Source: CAVVJA01 sp963801715
Lineage (GTDB): Bacteria; Actinomycetota; Actinomycetes; Mycobacteriales; Jatrophihabitantaceae
Assembly: GCA_963801715.1 (NCBI GenBank)
Contig: CAWDGB010000009.1
Location: forward strand, 178,628 to 242,627
Direction: 5' to 3'
DNA: 64,000 nt
The notes under the pieces are model-generated. The model was not told the origin of the DNA. It did no database searches and was given only the letters and a program-made list of their open reading frames with translations. This document shows, in pieces, positions 39,868-49,387 of this stretch (positions are counted from its first letter, which is position 1; the number at the start of each line of letters is the position of its first letter). The position numbers and the translations under genes were made by a program.

Positions 39868-40511
39868 CCGACCCCACTGTTCTGTCGGGTCCGTTGCGCA
39901 CTGTCGCCGATCGTGCCAGGGGCTTCCTTCCCGATGTCGAGGCTGACGCGTTGCGCACCGCTGCGGCCTGGGCCGGCAGCGGGTTGTGGCTCGAGATCGG
40001 CACCTACTGCGGCAAATCGACGGTGCACCTCGGATCCGTAGCTCAGGCAGTGTCGGCGCACCTGGTGACCCTTGACCATCACCACGGCTCGGAGGAGAAC
40101 CAACCGGGTTGGGACTGGCACGATCCGACCACGGTCGACGATTACACCGGCCGGATTGACACCCTGCCCTTCCTTCGCCACACGCTGCACGACGCGGGCC
40201 TCGAGGAGGCCGTGAGCGTTCTCGTCGCCTCCACGCAGCAGGTCGCCGGCTGGTGGACGGCCCCGCTACGCTTGCTCTTCCTCGATGGCAACCACACCGA
40301 AGAGGTGGCCCAGCACGACTACGCCGCCTTCGCCCGGTACGTCGAGACCGACGGGCTGCTCGCCGTCCACGACGTGTTTCCGGATCCGCGAGACGGTGGC
40401 TGCCCCCCGTGGAATGTCGTGCAGCGCGCGCTGCGCAGCGGCGCGTTCGTCCAGATCGGCGAGTGCGGATCGTTACGTGTGCTGCGTCGTACGGCGGCTC
40501 TCATCAGTTGA
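39864..40511 (+). CDS. class I SAM-dependent methyltransferase (Methyltransf_24 type)
   Basis: This 215-residue protein has motif I GLWLEIGTYCGKSTVHLGS, then VTLDHHHGSEENQPG and LRLLFLDGNHTEEVAQHDY, a metal/SAM arrangement like cephalosporin-type and macrocin-type O-methyltransferases. The later segment GLLAVHDVFPDP is also characteristic. ATG 39864 overlaps the previous stop (ATGA). It closes the operon, so one cluster has two different methyltransferases, one glycosyltransferase and one cyclase-like protein. Confidence 0.88.
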   Translation: MTDPTVLSGPLRTVADRARGFLPDVEADALRTAAAWAGSGLWLEIGTYCGKSTVHLGSVAQAVSAHLVTLDHHHGSEENQPGWDWHDPTTVDDYTGRIDTLPFLRHTLHDAGLEEAVSVLVASTQQVAGWWTAPLRLLFLDGNHTEEVAQHDYAAFARYVETDGLLAVHDVFPDPRDGGCPPWNVVQRALRSGAFVQIGECGSLRVLRRTAALIS

Positions 40512-40899
40512 GCTTCGGTTCCGCCGTATTTGCCGGCGTGATAGATCACGTCGACAAGGGCGAGAGGGTCGGGCCTGATAAGGCGTGAGCGGTGCGCAGG
40601 CGATGGGCCACGCCGGCGGGTACGCCAAGCCGAGCAAGCCGACCGACGCGCAGATGGTGGCGTTCCTGCGGAATCGCAATCGGCGCAACACGCCAGTCGC
40701 CCGCGCGCAGGCGCTTGTCGAGCTGGGCAGCGCTGGAGCGCGAACGGCTGGTGCTCCTCAGCGACCCGGCGACCACTCACCACACGAAGCCATGCAACGA
40801 TGGGCCCGCCACACACGACGATGATTCGCAACGATCGCTAGAAACCGCCAGGTTTCGCCGAGCTGTCCTGCTACGTGGTACGTACATAAACAGCTCAGT
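40512..40899. other. gap with no gene I can support
   Basis: Start of the low-density zone. Frames are open on both strands, as expected at this GC content, but none has recognisable family features. A plus-strand frame from 40585 (about 79 residues, KPSKPTDAQMVAFLRNR) is the least implausible. Confidence 0.3.
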
Positions 40900-41840
40900 C
40901 CAGGGTCTAGCAGGGCGGAGATCATCGCGAATTCTGCGACCGCGGCGCCGCGATCGTGACCATTGCCGCTCACCAGCGATCGGACGCGGACGAGTAGCGC
41001 GTCACGCGCCGCTACCCGCCCGTCTTGTCGGTCACCGAGTCGATCGCCTCGTTGATTGCACTGGTTCTTGTCCCGGAAACAGAGCGAAGATGACAACCAC
41101 CACCAGCATCAAGATTTCTTTGCGTCCTCCGGCCTCGACGAGAGCGCGCTTACTGGCTTCCCGACGTCGGGTCGGCGCGCAACACGTCGGCCATCGGGGG
41201 TGCCGCGCTCGATCGCGACAACCAGTTCATGCAGGAATCGCGCGAATGGCTCCAACGTCGTCCGATCAGGGTCGTGAGCGCCCGCGTGATCGGTGCACCA
41301 GACCGCGTCTGCGACAGAGCTTCGTAGATATCCCGCGCCAATTCGCCACCGGTGAGCCAGCGCACCCGAGGCAATGCATCGCTCGAAGTCTCGCCAGCCA
41401 CGACGCCGAGGGCGAGCAGATCAGCTATGACGGGAATTCGGCGAGCATGGTGGCCTCGCGCCGCCGCAGTTGCCTCGACAGCGCCCAGTCACGGGCGAAG
41501 ACGCCCGTGACTAAACCGATGACGGCGGCGCCGACCGCCAGCACGACGTTGATGCTCCTGCGCAGCGCCCCAACGCGACGACAAGCAGCGCGCTCGCACT
41601 CATGGCCACAGGTCCCCGGACCACCTGCGCGTGGCGGAAATCCTCGACGGTCGCGCGAGAACTCAACCCAGCCAATCGACGTCGCACCAGAAGCTAGGCC
41701 ACCGACGAGGCGATCGATCACGCTAACGTCTTCACCAAGCACAGGACCGAACAGCCGGCGGAGCAGCGCGAACGGAGCCGACGTTGCAACGGGTCGGGCA
41801 AGCAGCCTACTGGGCGGCCTTCAGGACCGGACGTTCGCCC
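40900..41840 (-). pseudogene. remnant of a Tad pilus locus (TadC, then TadE-like fragment)
   Basis: Read on the minus strand and allowing frame changes, this is a decayed TadC (type II secretion F-domain membrane protein): LLRRLFGPVLGEDVSVIDRL, TVEDFRHAQVVRGPVA, RDWALSRQLRRREATMLAEF, VIADLLALGVVAGET, LEPFARFLHELVVAIERGTP and finally ALVEAGGRKEILMLVVVV then FALFPG. At least five frame changes are needed. Downstream a fragment DRGAAVAEFAMISALL resembles the start of TadE-type pseudopilins. The tadA/tadB ATPase and partner genes are absent, so this is debris of a Flp/Tad pilus operon. Confidence 0.65.
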
Positions 41841-42046
41841 GGGCGACCGGCACGACGGCTATTTCCTATCCCCGGAACGACGGCTTAGCGCCGCGCAGTT
41901 GGCTTCACACCTCGACCGGCGTGCTTTTGCCGTGGTTAGTTCCGCGCGTGCGGACGGTCGGCCGAAATCACCGCGTCGACGTTTGCCGGTGCCCCTGACA
42001 GCGCCGTGTCCGCCCCGTTGCCGAGAGGCTGGCTGGTTGCGCAAGG

Positions 42047-42342
42047 TCAGGCCTGGTCGGTGGGCATGATCCACAACTCGGCGACGGCGGTGTCCCCCGG
42101 GGTGACCATGTAGGCGATGCCGTCGCCCATGTCCTCGGAGGCGAGGACCTCGATCTGCTGGTAGAGCGGGTCGATCATCTCGGTGCGGATCTCGGGCTTG
42201 TTGTGCGAGCCCAGTTCGATCGCGACGCCACCGGGCTCGACGACACCGACGCGCACGTGTCGCTCGGTGATTTCTTGACGCAGGGACTCGGTGAATCCGT
42301 TGACGCCGAAGTTCTCGTCGTCTCGGCGTCCGCGATTCAGGA
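42047..42342 (-). pseudogene. 3' fragment of a short-chain dehydrogenase/reductase gene
   Basis: The minus strand reads FGVNGFTESLRQEITERHVRVGVVEPGGVAIELGSHN, cut here as FGVNGFTESLRQE and VGVVEPGGVA, then DMGDGIAYMVT and ELWIMPTDQA. This is the last 95 residues of a classical SDR (substrate loop and C-terminal strand). The Rossmann part with TGxxxGxG and YxxxK is missing. The 5' end abuts the SHOCT gene. It is non-functional as it stands. Confidence 0.7.
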
Positions 42343-42519
42343 CAGGGCCTTGGCCTTGGCTTGCTGGAATTCGGCGTCGCTGATCACGCCTTTGTCACGA
42401 AGGTCGGCCAGGCGCGCGACCTCCTCGGCGGAACTGCTGCCGGTTGTGCCCGCGGTAGAGCGGATGTACTGCCGGGCCGCCTCGTCCTGCTGGCGTGCGG
42501 ACTCAGGCTGCGTGCTCAC
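42337..42519 (-). CDS. SHOCT-domain small protein
   Basis: This is a 60-residue protein whose last 30 residues form a SHOCT (short C-terminal) domain: EVARLADLRDKGVISDAEFQQAKAKAL. In many actinobacteria this domain is the tail of a PLDc_N membrane protein. Here it is in a different frame, and its GTG start (42519) lies inside the end of the upstream PLDc_N gene, giving an overlap of 17 bases. Either a one-base indel split one gene, or the two parts are coupled by reinitiation. Confidence 0.7.
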   Translation of the reverse strand: MSTQPESARQQDEAARQYIRSTAGTTGSSSAEEVARLADLRDKGVISDAEFQQAKAKALS

Positions 42520-42739
42520 CCATTTTGTTGCCGCGTGCGATCAGGTAGATGAACACGCCGAGGTAGGGCAGCACGATGACGAATATCGACCAGAGGGCCT
42601 TGCCCCATCCGCCGAGGTCGTCGCTGCGGAAGATGTCGGTGAACACGACGATCAGCAACCAGATCCAGATGAAGAACAGGAAGAACCACAGCATGGACCA
42701 GAGCACCTGGCCGGTACCGAAACCATCGGCTTCGATCAT
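42503..42739 (-). CDS. PLDc_N-type two-helix membrane protein
   Basis: This 78-residue protein starts at ATG 42739, just after GGAGGTGTCGCA. It has two transmembrane helices (LWSMLWFFLFFIWIWLLIVV and ALWSIFVIVLPYLGVFIYLIA) with the conserved linker DIFRSDDLGGWGKA and the end RGNKMGEHA. This is the phospholipase D N-terminal membrane module, found widely as a small stand-alone or SHOCT-fused protein of unknown role. It overlaps the SHOCT gene downstream. Confidence 0.8.
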   Translation of the reverse strand: MIEADGFGTGQVLWSMLWFFLFFIWIWLLIVVFTDIFRSDDLGGWGKALWSIFVIVLPYLGVFIYLIARGNKMGEHAA

Positions 42740-42946
42740 TGCGACACCTCCACACGTATGCGGCTTGCACCGCAGTCCCGAATGATTGACCTGATTGACT
42801 AGAGAGCTGTCCAAACCTCCGTTCACACATGCGTTCGCCATGAACTTGTCGATGGGTGAACCTTCGGCACCCGCTACGGGGGCGCCTGGGCCGAAGGTGT
42901 TCACTGCGCTCGACGCACACCCGCTCCGGCGCATCATCTTTCCCGA

Positions 42947-43096
42947 TCATCGACGGGATGGATAGCGGGCGAGGCCGCGTGGTCGGGCCACCGCCTGGTT
43001 GCGCGTTCGGTCAGATCCGCGGCCGTGCTCAGCGGCGGTCGCGCCGGTCTTCTCGTCGGTCTCCTCGGTCGTCTCGTCGGTCGTCTCGTCGGTCAT
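42947..43096 (-). CDS. possible small Thr/Glu-rich protein with 12-bp tandem repeats
   Basis: From ATG 43096 a 49-residue frame begins MTDETTDETTEETDEKTG. On the plus strand this is a tandem repeat of the 12-mer TCTCGTCGGTCG and variants (43050-43094). The rest is basic and has no recognisable features. There is no clear ribosome-binding site, so this may be a repeat tract and not a gene. The remaining sequence 43097-43419 shows nothing I recognise. Confidence 0.25.
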   Translation of the reverse strand: MTDETTDETTEETDEKTGATAAEHGRGSDRTRNQAVARPRGLARYPSRR

Positions 43097-43419
43097 GGCG
43101 CCGGCCGACCCCGTAGGCGACCACGGAGTTTCATGTCCGGGCTCTTGTGCGCGGTCGTCGATATGATCACATGTGCCGGGCATCGAGACCGATCACCGTC
43201 CTTCGGGACCCGCGTCTTCCTCGAAGACCTGTCAACTCAACACGAGGTCAGACGCCCGGGGTAGAGGGTTAAGTGACGACCTGTCCGGATCACGGTCTTT
43301 CCCGCCGCAGCGCTGTTGGTTCTTTCCGGTCGTGCTGATCATGCGGCAGCCTGGGCATGCGAGCTGCCGCCTGGCCGGGGGCCGGCCGCGGGCCCGTTCG
43401 GACGATGAGGCGCCGGGTG

Positions 43420-43962
43420 TCAGCGCCCTTCCTGAGCCATCTGGTCCAGGACCGCCGTGACGGTCAGCATCAGCGCAGAGTCCTGCCCGGGGGCGACCTC
43501 GACCCCGTAAGTGTCAGCGACCCGGAACCACTTCTTCGACACCTCGGCCACCGTTGACTGGCCGTCCTCGACGGTGTACTCGTGGTCGAGGATGTTGCCC
43601 TTGACATCGAGGTCCGGGCCGTCGGCCACCTTGACCGTCCACCGATCGCGCAGCGGGGTGATCAGCGCCTTCTTCACCGTCGCGACGGTGCGCCCGCCCG
43701 GGTCCTCGATCTGCATCGTGTCCCGCACCCGGGCGATGCGCTCCTGGACCTTCAGCAACTCGGCCCCGTGGCTGTCTTCGAGGATCAGCGTCTTGCGCAC
43801 CCGGAGGGCCTTGCCGTCGACCTTGAAGACCCGCTCGCCCTGGTCGTTCTCGATCCAGTAGTCGTCACCGATGGACACCAGGTTCTGACGCATCCGGTAG
43901 TGCGTGGCGCCAGTGCCACCGCGGCGCTGCTCACGCCGGTCCTGCCGCCTTTCCCTAAACAC
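43420..43962 (-). CDS. LURP-one-related (LOR/scramblase-like) family protein
   Basis: This 180-residue protein folds as a tubby/LOR-type beta barrel: repeated short strands such as RYRMRQNLVSIGDDYWIE (here YRMRQNLVSIGDDYWIEN), ERVFKVDGKALRVRKTLIL, IEDPGGRTVATVKKALI and GNILDHEYTVEDG. Such proteins are common in actinobacteria, often annotated LURP-one or scramblase-like; their bacterial role is unknown. Start GTG 43962 follows GAGGAGGAAAT. An Arg-rich N-terminus (about 20 residues) precedes the barrel. Confidence 0.85.
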   Translation of the reverse strand: MFRERRQDRREQRRGGTGATHYRMRQNLVSIGDDYWIENDQGERVFKVDGKALRVRKTLILEDSHGAELLKVQERIARVRDTMQIEDPGGRTVATVKKALITPLRDRWTVKVADGPDLDVKGNILDHEYTVEDGQSTVAEVSKKWFRVADTYGVEVAPGQDSALMLTVTAVLDQMAQEGR

Positions 43963-44316
43963 ATTTCCTCCTCAGACCACTGCCCACGCCCAAGCGCGCA
44001 CCGGCGGCCCCGCCGCGCTTCGGCCGACGGCATGACAGGTGCATAGGTAGCCGCTACGTCGCGGGACCAGACGCACCTCGACATCGCCCGCCAATCCGCC
44101 TCGACACCCCTTTGCCAAGGCAACCGGTTAAGGGAAGATGCGGCATCATCCACGACGGATGAACTAGCACCCACAGCACGCGAGCCGGCGGCCGTAACAA
44201 CGGTCGCGCAGGAGAGACATGTCAGCGGGGGGACTCTTGGCGGCAGCGCGCTGAGGCGATCAGACGGGCCTGGGCATAATCACAAGGCCGGGGAGTCCGG
44301 CTCTGCCGGTCTCGTA
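43963..44316. other. intergenic, nothing recognised
   Basis: 354 bases between the LOR gene start and the DUF1622 stop. Apart from the LOR ribosome-binding site at its left edge I see no gene, tRNA or strong hairpin. Confidence 0.5.
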
Positions 44317-44760
44317 TCAGGACGGCGTGTCAGGCTTCAGCGCGCTAGCCGAGGCCCGGCGGATCGTCCCCGCGCCGCCCATCAGCGCCCGCCGCCACGG
44401 CGCAACGCCCTCGATCTCGGTTTCCAGCGAGAAGCTCAAGAACGTCCTGATCACCACGATCAGCCCGAGCACAAGGACATTGTCGAGGGTAGGTGCAACC
44501 GCGACGGTGTGGACCAGGTCGGCTGCGACCAGGACTTCCAACCCCAGCAGCAGCGTGCCGCCGAATGCCTGGCGCAGCACCAGGTAAGCCCTTGTCGACC
44601 AGCCCGACCGCCGCACGGCCACCACCGCTAGCACAAACGACCAGATCACGCCGACCACCAGGATCGCGGCTCCCAACGCCTCGAAACCCTGAGCAACGTG
44701 ATCCATTAGCCCGGTGAACGTCCCAGCCGACGCCTCGGCAGCACCCGCGGCAAGGATCAC
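44317..44760 (-). CDS. DUF1622 membrane protein
   Basis: This 147-residue integral membrane protein has three hydrophobic helices. The family features are FEALGAAILVVGVIWSFVLAV, then YLVLRQAFGGTLLLGLEVLVAADL and VLGLIVVIRTFLSFSLETEIEG. DUF1622 proteins are widespread and have no assigned function. ATG 44760 is the start. Confidence 0.88.
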   Translation of the reverse strand: MILAAGAAEASAGTFTGLMDHVAQGFEALGAAILVVGVIWSFVLAVVAVRRSGWSTRAYLVLRQAFGGTLLLGLEVLVAADLVHTVAVAPTLDNVLVLGLIVVIRTFLSFSLETEIEGVAPWRRALMGGAGTIRRASASALKPDTPS

Positions 44761-45948
44761 GTGCCCCTGCCCCGCATGTCGTCCCCCCAGCTAGCCCAGC
44801 GAGCCAGCAAGTAGTCTCTCACCACCGAGCAGTCCCGGCGCGCCTAACCCGCCGGTCATGGGGGCCGCCCCGCGGGGGCGGACCATAGCTCGTCAACACT
44901 CGGGCAGGCGTTAGTGCCCGCCCGCTCGGATACGCGGGGCGTGCCCGAATTGCTACATGCGATGCACGCACAGATCAGGACGATCGGTGCGGTTATTGGT
45001 TAGCACCAGCCGACAGCCGACTCGCAAATAATCGGCAACTCGCGTCAGCATGCTCGCCCGACGGAGTGCGTAGGCATTCGAGCGCCCGCATGAACATGGG
45101 ACGCGTGCGCGGTCAGGGCAGGAGTTCACGTGTCCGCGGCCGTGACCGTGCGACGGTACGTACCATGTCCGTGGTCCATGTGCTCGCCGGTGACCTGGGA
45201 CGACTCACGAAGTGGCTGTAACGAGATCGAGCGCGCGATGCGTCACGCCATCTACGACTTGCCGCGTCGCGACCGGAGCGGCGAGACGGACACGGATGCC
45301 ACTGATGGGTCTGGGCTTGCGGTCAACGGTTCGTGCCGGTCGAGGTGCTCTCCACACTGACGTCGTATGACGGCCCGGTGCCGCTATCCGGTCGACGCTG
45401 GTCGCGACGCTTCCGTCCCGACCGGTATGGCGAGATCTGGCCGCTCACTAACGCGAAGCGTTCCGAGCTGGCTCCGGCGCGGACAGCAGGCGTGTCGTTG
45501 CCGCGTCGCGACGTGCACCGGTCCGAGGGCGGGCTGTAGCCACCGGTGCCGACCAGCAACTTGACGACCTTCTGCGTGGTTGAGCTGAATACGTCCGCGA
45601 CGATGGTGGGCGAGATGATGCAGCTCGGTGGCGGGGCCGGTTGCGCTGGCATGACTTGGACGTGGCGCCGTCCACCCGGCAGCCAACGTTCGCCCGTTGG
45701 TTCCGGGTACCGATCGGCACATCTGGCGCGCTCCACGCGGCGGCGTGGAAACTTCTTCTGACTGGCGAGCATCGTCCAAGGGCACCTATGGGAGATCACC
45801 CGAGCCTCGGCCAGGGAAGCCCGGGACATCTCGCGTAGATGAGGAGCCGACGATCAGCCGCCGGGCGCAGCACCCGCTCGAACAGGTCAGCCCAATCGAC
45901 GTCTCGGTGGGCGGGGCGCTCCTGGCGATTACGCTAATGTCCAATCCT
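44761..45948. other. 1.2-kb stretch without a supportable gene
   Basis: Frames exist on both strands (for example 45323-45829 minus, 168 codons) but their composition is that of chance frames in GC-rich DNA: many Arg/Ser/Pro, no hydrophobic core, no motif. Two stretches with similar wording (RHAIYDLPRRDRSGE near 45240 and LPRRDVHRSEG near 45500, plus strand) may be decayed duplicates. Confidence 0.35.
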
Positions 45949-46989
45949 GTGAACTATGTGGTGAGCGTCATCATCCGGGGGATCCCGCTTGCCATGATGG
46001 GCGTCTGTGTCGGCTTTGGTCTGGACGTTTGGACTGCGGAAGGAGGGACGTCCGGGAACTTTGTCGCCGGTCGGGTGGTCACGTTTCTTGGTGCGATCTG
46101 CCTGTGCCTGTTCTGCGCCGGAGCGACCATCAATCTCCAGTTGATCGGCCGCTACACCACTGTTGATCGGGTTGTCTATCCGACGATTGGCTACGTGGCG
46201 GCGGCGGGGACGGCCGCATATGGTGTGTACCTTTTCGTCGGGGCGCCGAGCAGCGGCCTGAACGAGGAATATGTGGCCGGTTACGTCGTCTTCGGGCTGG
46301 GATTGATCAGCGGTTGCGTAGCGACGGTCGCAACGGCCGCCACCAAGTTCTCGCTCATTCCGGAGAACGCGCAGTCATCCGACGGACATCGGCGGGTTCC
46401 CCCGGCGGGCTTCCCTCAGGCTGCCGTGCTGGTGCTGGGCGCCATACCCGTCGTGCTAGCGATCGTCGCATGGGTCCTCTCGATCTACAACTTGGTCGTG
46501 GCGACAACGCCAGGAACGTTCACGGTGGGCAACGTCGTCGCCGGTCTGGCCATGATCTGCACGTGCCTGATCGCTTTGGTCCTGACCCTCCTCCGCCAGG
46601 TGCAAAACACGTACGGCCAACGGGATCGGATCACGTGGCCCTGGCTTGTGATCGTCATGGGATCACTCAGCCTGATCTGGGGGATCGTCGTGGTTGCCCT
46701 CGACAGCGAGTCCTACTACTTGACGCCTGGTTTCGTGATGATCGGGTTAGGGCTCATCTGCTTCAGCATTCTCACCAAGGTGGGTTTGCTCGCCCTCGTG
46801 TGGCGCCGGACGTTCGACCTTGCCAACCGGGTGCCCTTGCTCGATACTCTCACAGCACTCACGTGCCTCTTTCTGGCGGCGTTCGTGTTCCAAGCAGCGG
46901 TGGTCGACCCAAATGTGTTCATACCCGCACGGGTGCTCGTTGGGCTGGGAGCGATCTGCTTCTCGCTCTACGCGGTCGCCCATCCTTGA
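45949..46989 (+). CDS. DUF2776-like multi-pass membrane protein
   Basis: This 346-residue protein has about ten transmembrane helices in three similar repeats, each with a [GV]-NFVAGRVV, YVAGYVVFGLGL or VGNVVAGLAMI segment. It ends LFLAAFVFQAAVV and PARVLVGLGAICFSLYAV. It matches my memory of DUF2776 membrane proteins in length and repeats; the function is unknown. GTG 45949 (NYVVSVIIRGIPLAM) is where the family starts; ATG 45937 is a close alternative and the frame is open to 45697. Confidence 0.75.
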   Translation: MNYVVSVIIRGIPLAMMGVCVGFGLDVWTAEGGTSGNFVAGRVVTFLGAICLCLFCAGATINLQLIGRYTTVDRVVYPTIGYVAAAGTAAYGVYLFVGAPSSGLNEEYVAGYVVFGLGLISGCVATVATAATKFSLIPENAQSSDGHRRVPPAGFPQAAVLVLGAIPVVLAIVAWVLSIYNLVVATTPGTFTVGNVVAGLAMICTCLIALVLTLLRQVQNTYGQRDRITWPWLVIVMGSLSLIWGIVVVALDSESYYLTPGFVMIGLGLICFSILTKVGLLALVWRRTFDLANRVPLLDTLTALTCLFLAAFVFQAAVVDPNVFIPARVLVGLGAICFSLYAVAHP

Positions 46990-48169
46990 GAGCGGCGCGT
47001 CGTCCACTGGGTGACCGAAGAGCCCTCGGACCCGAGCCGATAATCTTCTTTGGTCGCACATAACGCCGGATACTGGAAGCCTCGCCGGGCGTAGCCTCAG
47101 GCATGGCTATCAGAAGCGAGGCCCAAGCGAGTCATCAAGCCAGTCCTCATCGTCGCTTGGACGTACTTGGTCGACTACTGCGATCAGCAAGTGCGATGTC
47201 AATCCTCGGGCTAGAGGATATGGCCACTCAGGCGGCCGCGATTCCGACTGCCACCATGCGTTTGACCGCGCCCGTACGTTCCGCAATCACTACCGATGAC
47301 CCACACCGCACCGAAATCATTGACCTTGATTCCAAGCTGGATCGCTTCGCCGGATCTGCGCTTCTTCGGGAGTACCGCATGTCCGCCACCGCGACTAGCA
47401 ACGCGGCGGTGCGACGAGCGGCATCGGCGCCGTGGCGTCGACGTCGAACAACGGCTACACCTCGGCTACGACGCTCATGCCGGGATCATCTACTGTCGCG
47501 CGACAGTCTTCGAGGCGCCGCGCCTGAGTCAGACTCCCGGCGGCCGAACTCCATGCGGAGTTGATCGGGTGGTGACAAGACGCACGCAGCGGGCATCGTG
47601 ACGACGCTCCCACTGAGCAAAGCCAAGAGCACACCCCGAAACAACCCATCAAGATGAGCGCACGGGTCCCCCGGGCCACTCCTAGACGTCTGTGAGCCGA
47701 ATGCAGGTTGACTGTACGGGATGAACGACCGATCGAGATTTACCTTATATTGTTGAGGATTCGTTGTGAGCGATATTGGGCACCAGTGACCCTGCCGGGT
47801 GAGGCGTTTGGACGGCCGTTGGTCGTGTTGGCGAGCGCGGAGTCCCCTTGCTCACCCGCACTACCAGCAGTACCGGAGAGAGCAGTTTCTAACCAGCCTT
47901 TGCCCAAGCGTTGCCCAGTGATAGTCGAGGGCGTGGAAGACCTCGTGATACCCAAGACGTAGCGGGGATGGGATCTGGAGCGTGCCTCCTGACTGCGCAA
48001 ATCGCCTGCTGGAGTTGCCCTCACCGCCTCATCAGCTCGGATTTCCGCCAACAGCGAGGGTCTTGCCGGCGCCGCAGCAGGTGATGGACTTGTGCCGGTG
48101 GCGACCGTCGTGAGGCATAGCTCGCTCGCGGGGCACCGGGAGGACGCGACTGCACTGCCGCGGCACCCG
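46990..48169. other. 1.2-kb stretch without a supportable gene
   Basis: Open frames at 47103-47564 (plus), 47708-47962 (plus) and 47740-48303 (minus) lack motifs and look like chance or decayed sequence. An AT-rich patch (TTTACCTTATATTGTTGAGG, about 47740-47760) stands out from the GC-rich background and may be a promoter. Confidence 0.35.
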
Positions 48170-49321
48170 TCATGGCGACTGTGTTGGATGGCCGGCGGCC
48201 GCTGTTTCAGGTTCTGTTGGCGGTTGTCCGGCCGGCCTGCGGGTCGGCAGAATCCTCGGGATGCCCAGGTGGGTGACCCAGCGCCGGAACAAGACGATCG
48301 CAACCACCACCGATGCGGCCGGGAGCAGGTTGCCCAGCAGGATATAGATCCAGATCGTGTTGAGGTCCACGGTCAGGACGTCGAAGTTCATGCCGAAATA
48401 CCCGGTGATGAAGGTCAGCGGCAGGAAGATCGCGGATATGACGGCGAGGAAGTTGATCACCTGTCCCTGCCGGCCGGAGATGTTCTGTGAGTACTGCCCG
48501 AGGGTCTCCCTGGCCTCCTCCCGGTACTCCCTCGCGGCGTCTGTCAACCGGACGACGCGCTGGCGGTGCCGGTCCAGGTGGGCCTGGGCGCCGGGGCCCA
48601 GGCCGGGCAGCTGGGCAGTGCCCGCGGCGATCAGATCGTCCAGGTCCCCGGTGTACCAGCCCAGCGATTGGACGGCATCGGCCAGCCTGCGCCGGATGGC
48701 CAGAACCTCAGCCTGGGAGCCGCGAGAGGAGCTGGTCAGCAGCTCCACCTGAATCTCGTCCAATCGCGCATCCAGCGCCAGGAACTGCTCCTCGAAACTG
48801 CCCGCGAGCTCATCCAGAACCAGGAAGAGCACCAGGGGGCCGTCGGCCTTCCCCTCATCGCGCAGTCCGTCATACCGGTGACGTGCCTGCTCCAGCGCCG
48901 GGCACGGCGCGGAATGCACGGTCAGCAGGAACTGCGCCGTGTACACGATCCGGACCGGGATAGGCGCCGCGTCTGCAGCCAGGCCGCCCGCGGCGGATAC
49001 CAGCGCTTGGATGACGTCCCCGGCGGCGGTCAGCGATGGCCGCTGCCTGGCGCGTGCGGCACCCATGGCCATCCCCGCTGGCTGGCCGGTGTCCTCGAGC
49101 TCCGCTATCGCCGAGGTGCCGAGGCGCAGGCTGCGGCCGAACTGCCCCAGCAGGTCGCGGTCCAGGCTCTCCAGGTCAAGCCAGAAGAACCCCCCCGCCG
49201 CGGCCTGCCGCTCGACATCTCGCGGCGTGGCCAGGTCGCTGGCACCACTCACGCTGACCAACCGGGCGGCCGGGTGCGTGCCCATCCCCAGCCGGTGCGC
49301 CGCAGACGTGTTCGCCGGCAT
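48170..49321 (-). CDS. CorA-family divalent metal ion transporter
   Basis: This 383-residue protein has an N-terminal cytosolic funnel domain, a long helical region (about 160-290) and two C-terminal membrane helices. The first helix is followed by the selectivity motif GMN in TGYFGMNFDVL; the second is LLGNLLPAASVVVAIVLFRR. CorA proteins take up Mg2+ or, in some members, export Zn2+. ATG 49321 follows AGGAGGTACCTGCA, a strong ribosome-binding site. A Pro/Ala-rich tail of 25 residues ends the protein. It is divergent from a P-type ATPase fragment. Confidence 0.92.
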   Translation of the reverse strand: MPANTSAAHRLGMGTHPAARLVSVSGASDLATPRDVERQAAAGGFFWLDLESLDRDLLGQFGRSLRLGTSAIAELEDTGQPAGMAMGAARARQRPSLTAAGDVIQALVSAAGGLAADAAPIPVRIVYTAQFLLTVHSAPCPALEQARHRYDGLRDEGKADGPLVLFLVLDELAGSFEEQFLALDARLDEIQVELLTSSSRGSQAEVLAIRRRLADAVQSLGWYTGDLDDLIAAGTAQLPGLGPGAQAHLDRHRQRVVRLTDAAREYREEARETLGQYSQNISGRQGQVINFLAVISAIFLPLTFITGYFGMNFDVLTVDLNTIWIYILLGNLLPAASVVVAIVLFRRWVTHLGIPRILPTRRPAGQPPTEPETAAAGHPTQSP

Positions 49322-49387
49322 TGCAGGTACCTCCTGACCCCTGACAACACTTGATCGCTAACGGAGTGTCCCGGACTTAACCGACCA

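Noticed and set aside
34792..40511. Prophage extending from the integrase
   Set aside because: No capsid, portal, terminase, repressor or lysis gene is present; only an integrase and a metabolic operon follow.
40592..41998. 468-codon plus-strand frame
   Set aside because: Low-complexity Arg/Ser/Thr composition; the minus strand here carries recognisable TadC remnants.
43050..43094. Possible CRISPR-like repeat (12-bp units)
   Set aside because: The units are directly adjacent without spacers and translate as a Thr/Glu repeat; this is a simple tandem repeat, not a CRISPR array.
45323..45829. 168-codon minus-strand frame in the 44.8-45.9 kb gap
   Set aside because: No hydrophobic core, no motif, no ribosome-binding site; the composition fits chance frames in GC-rich DNA.
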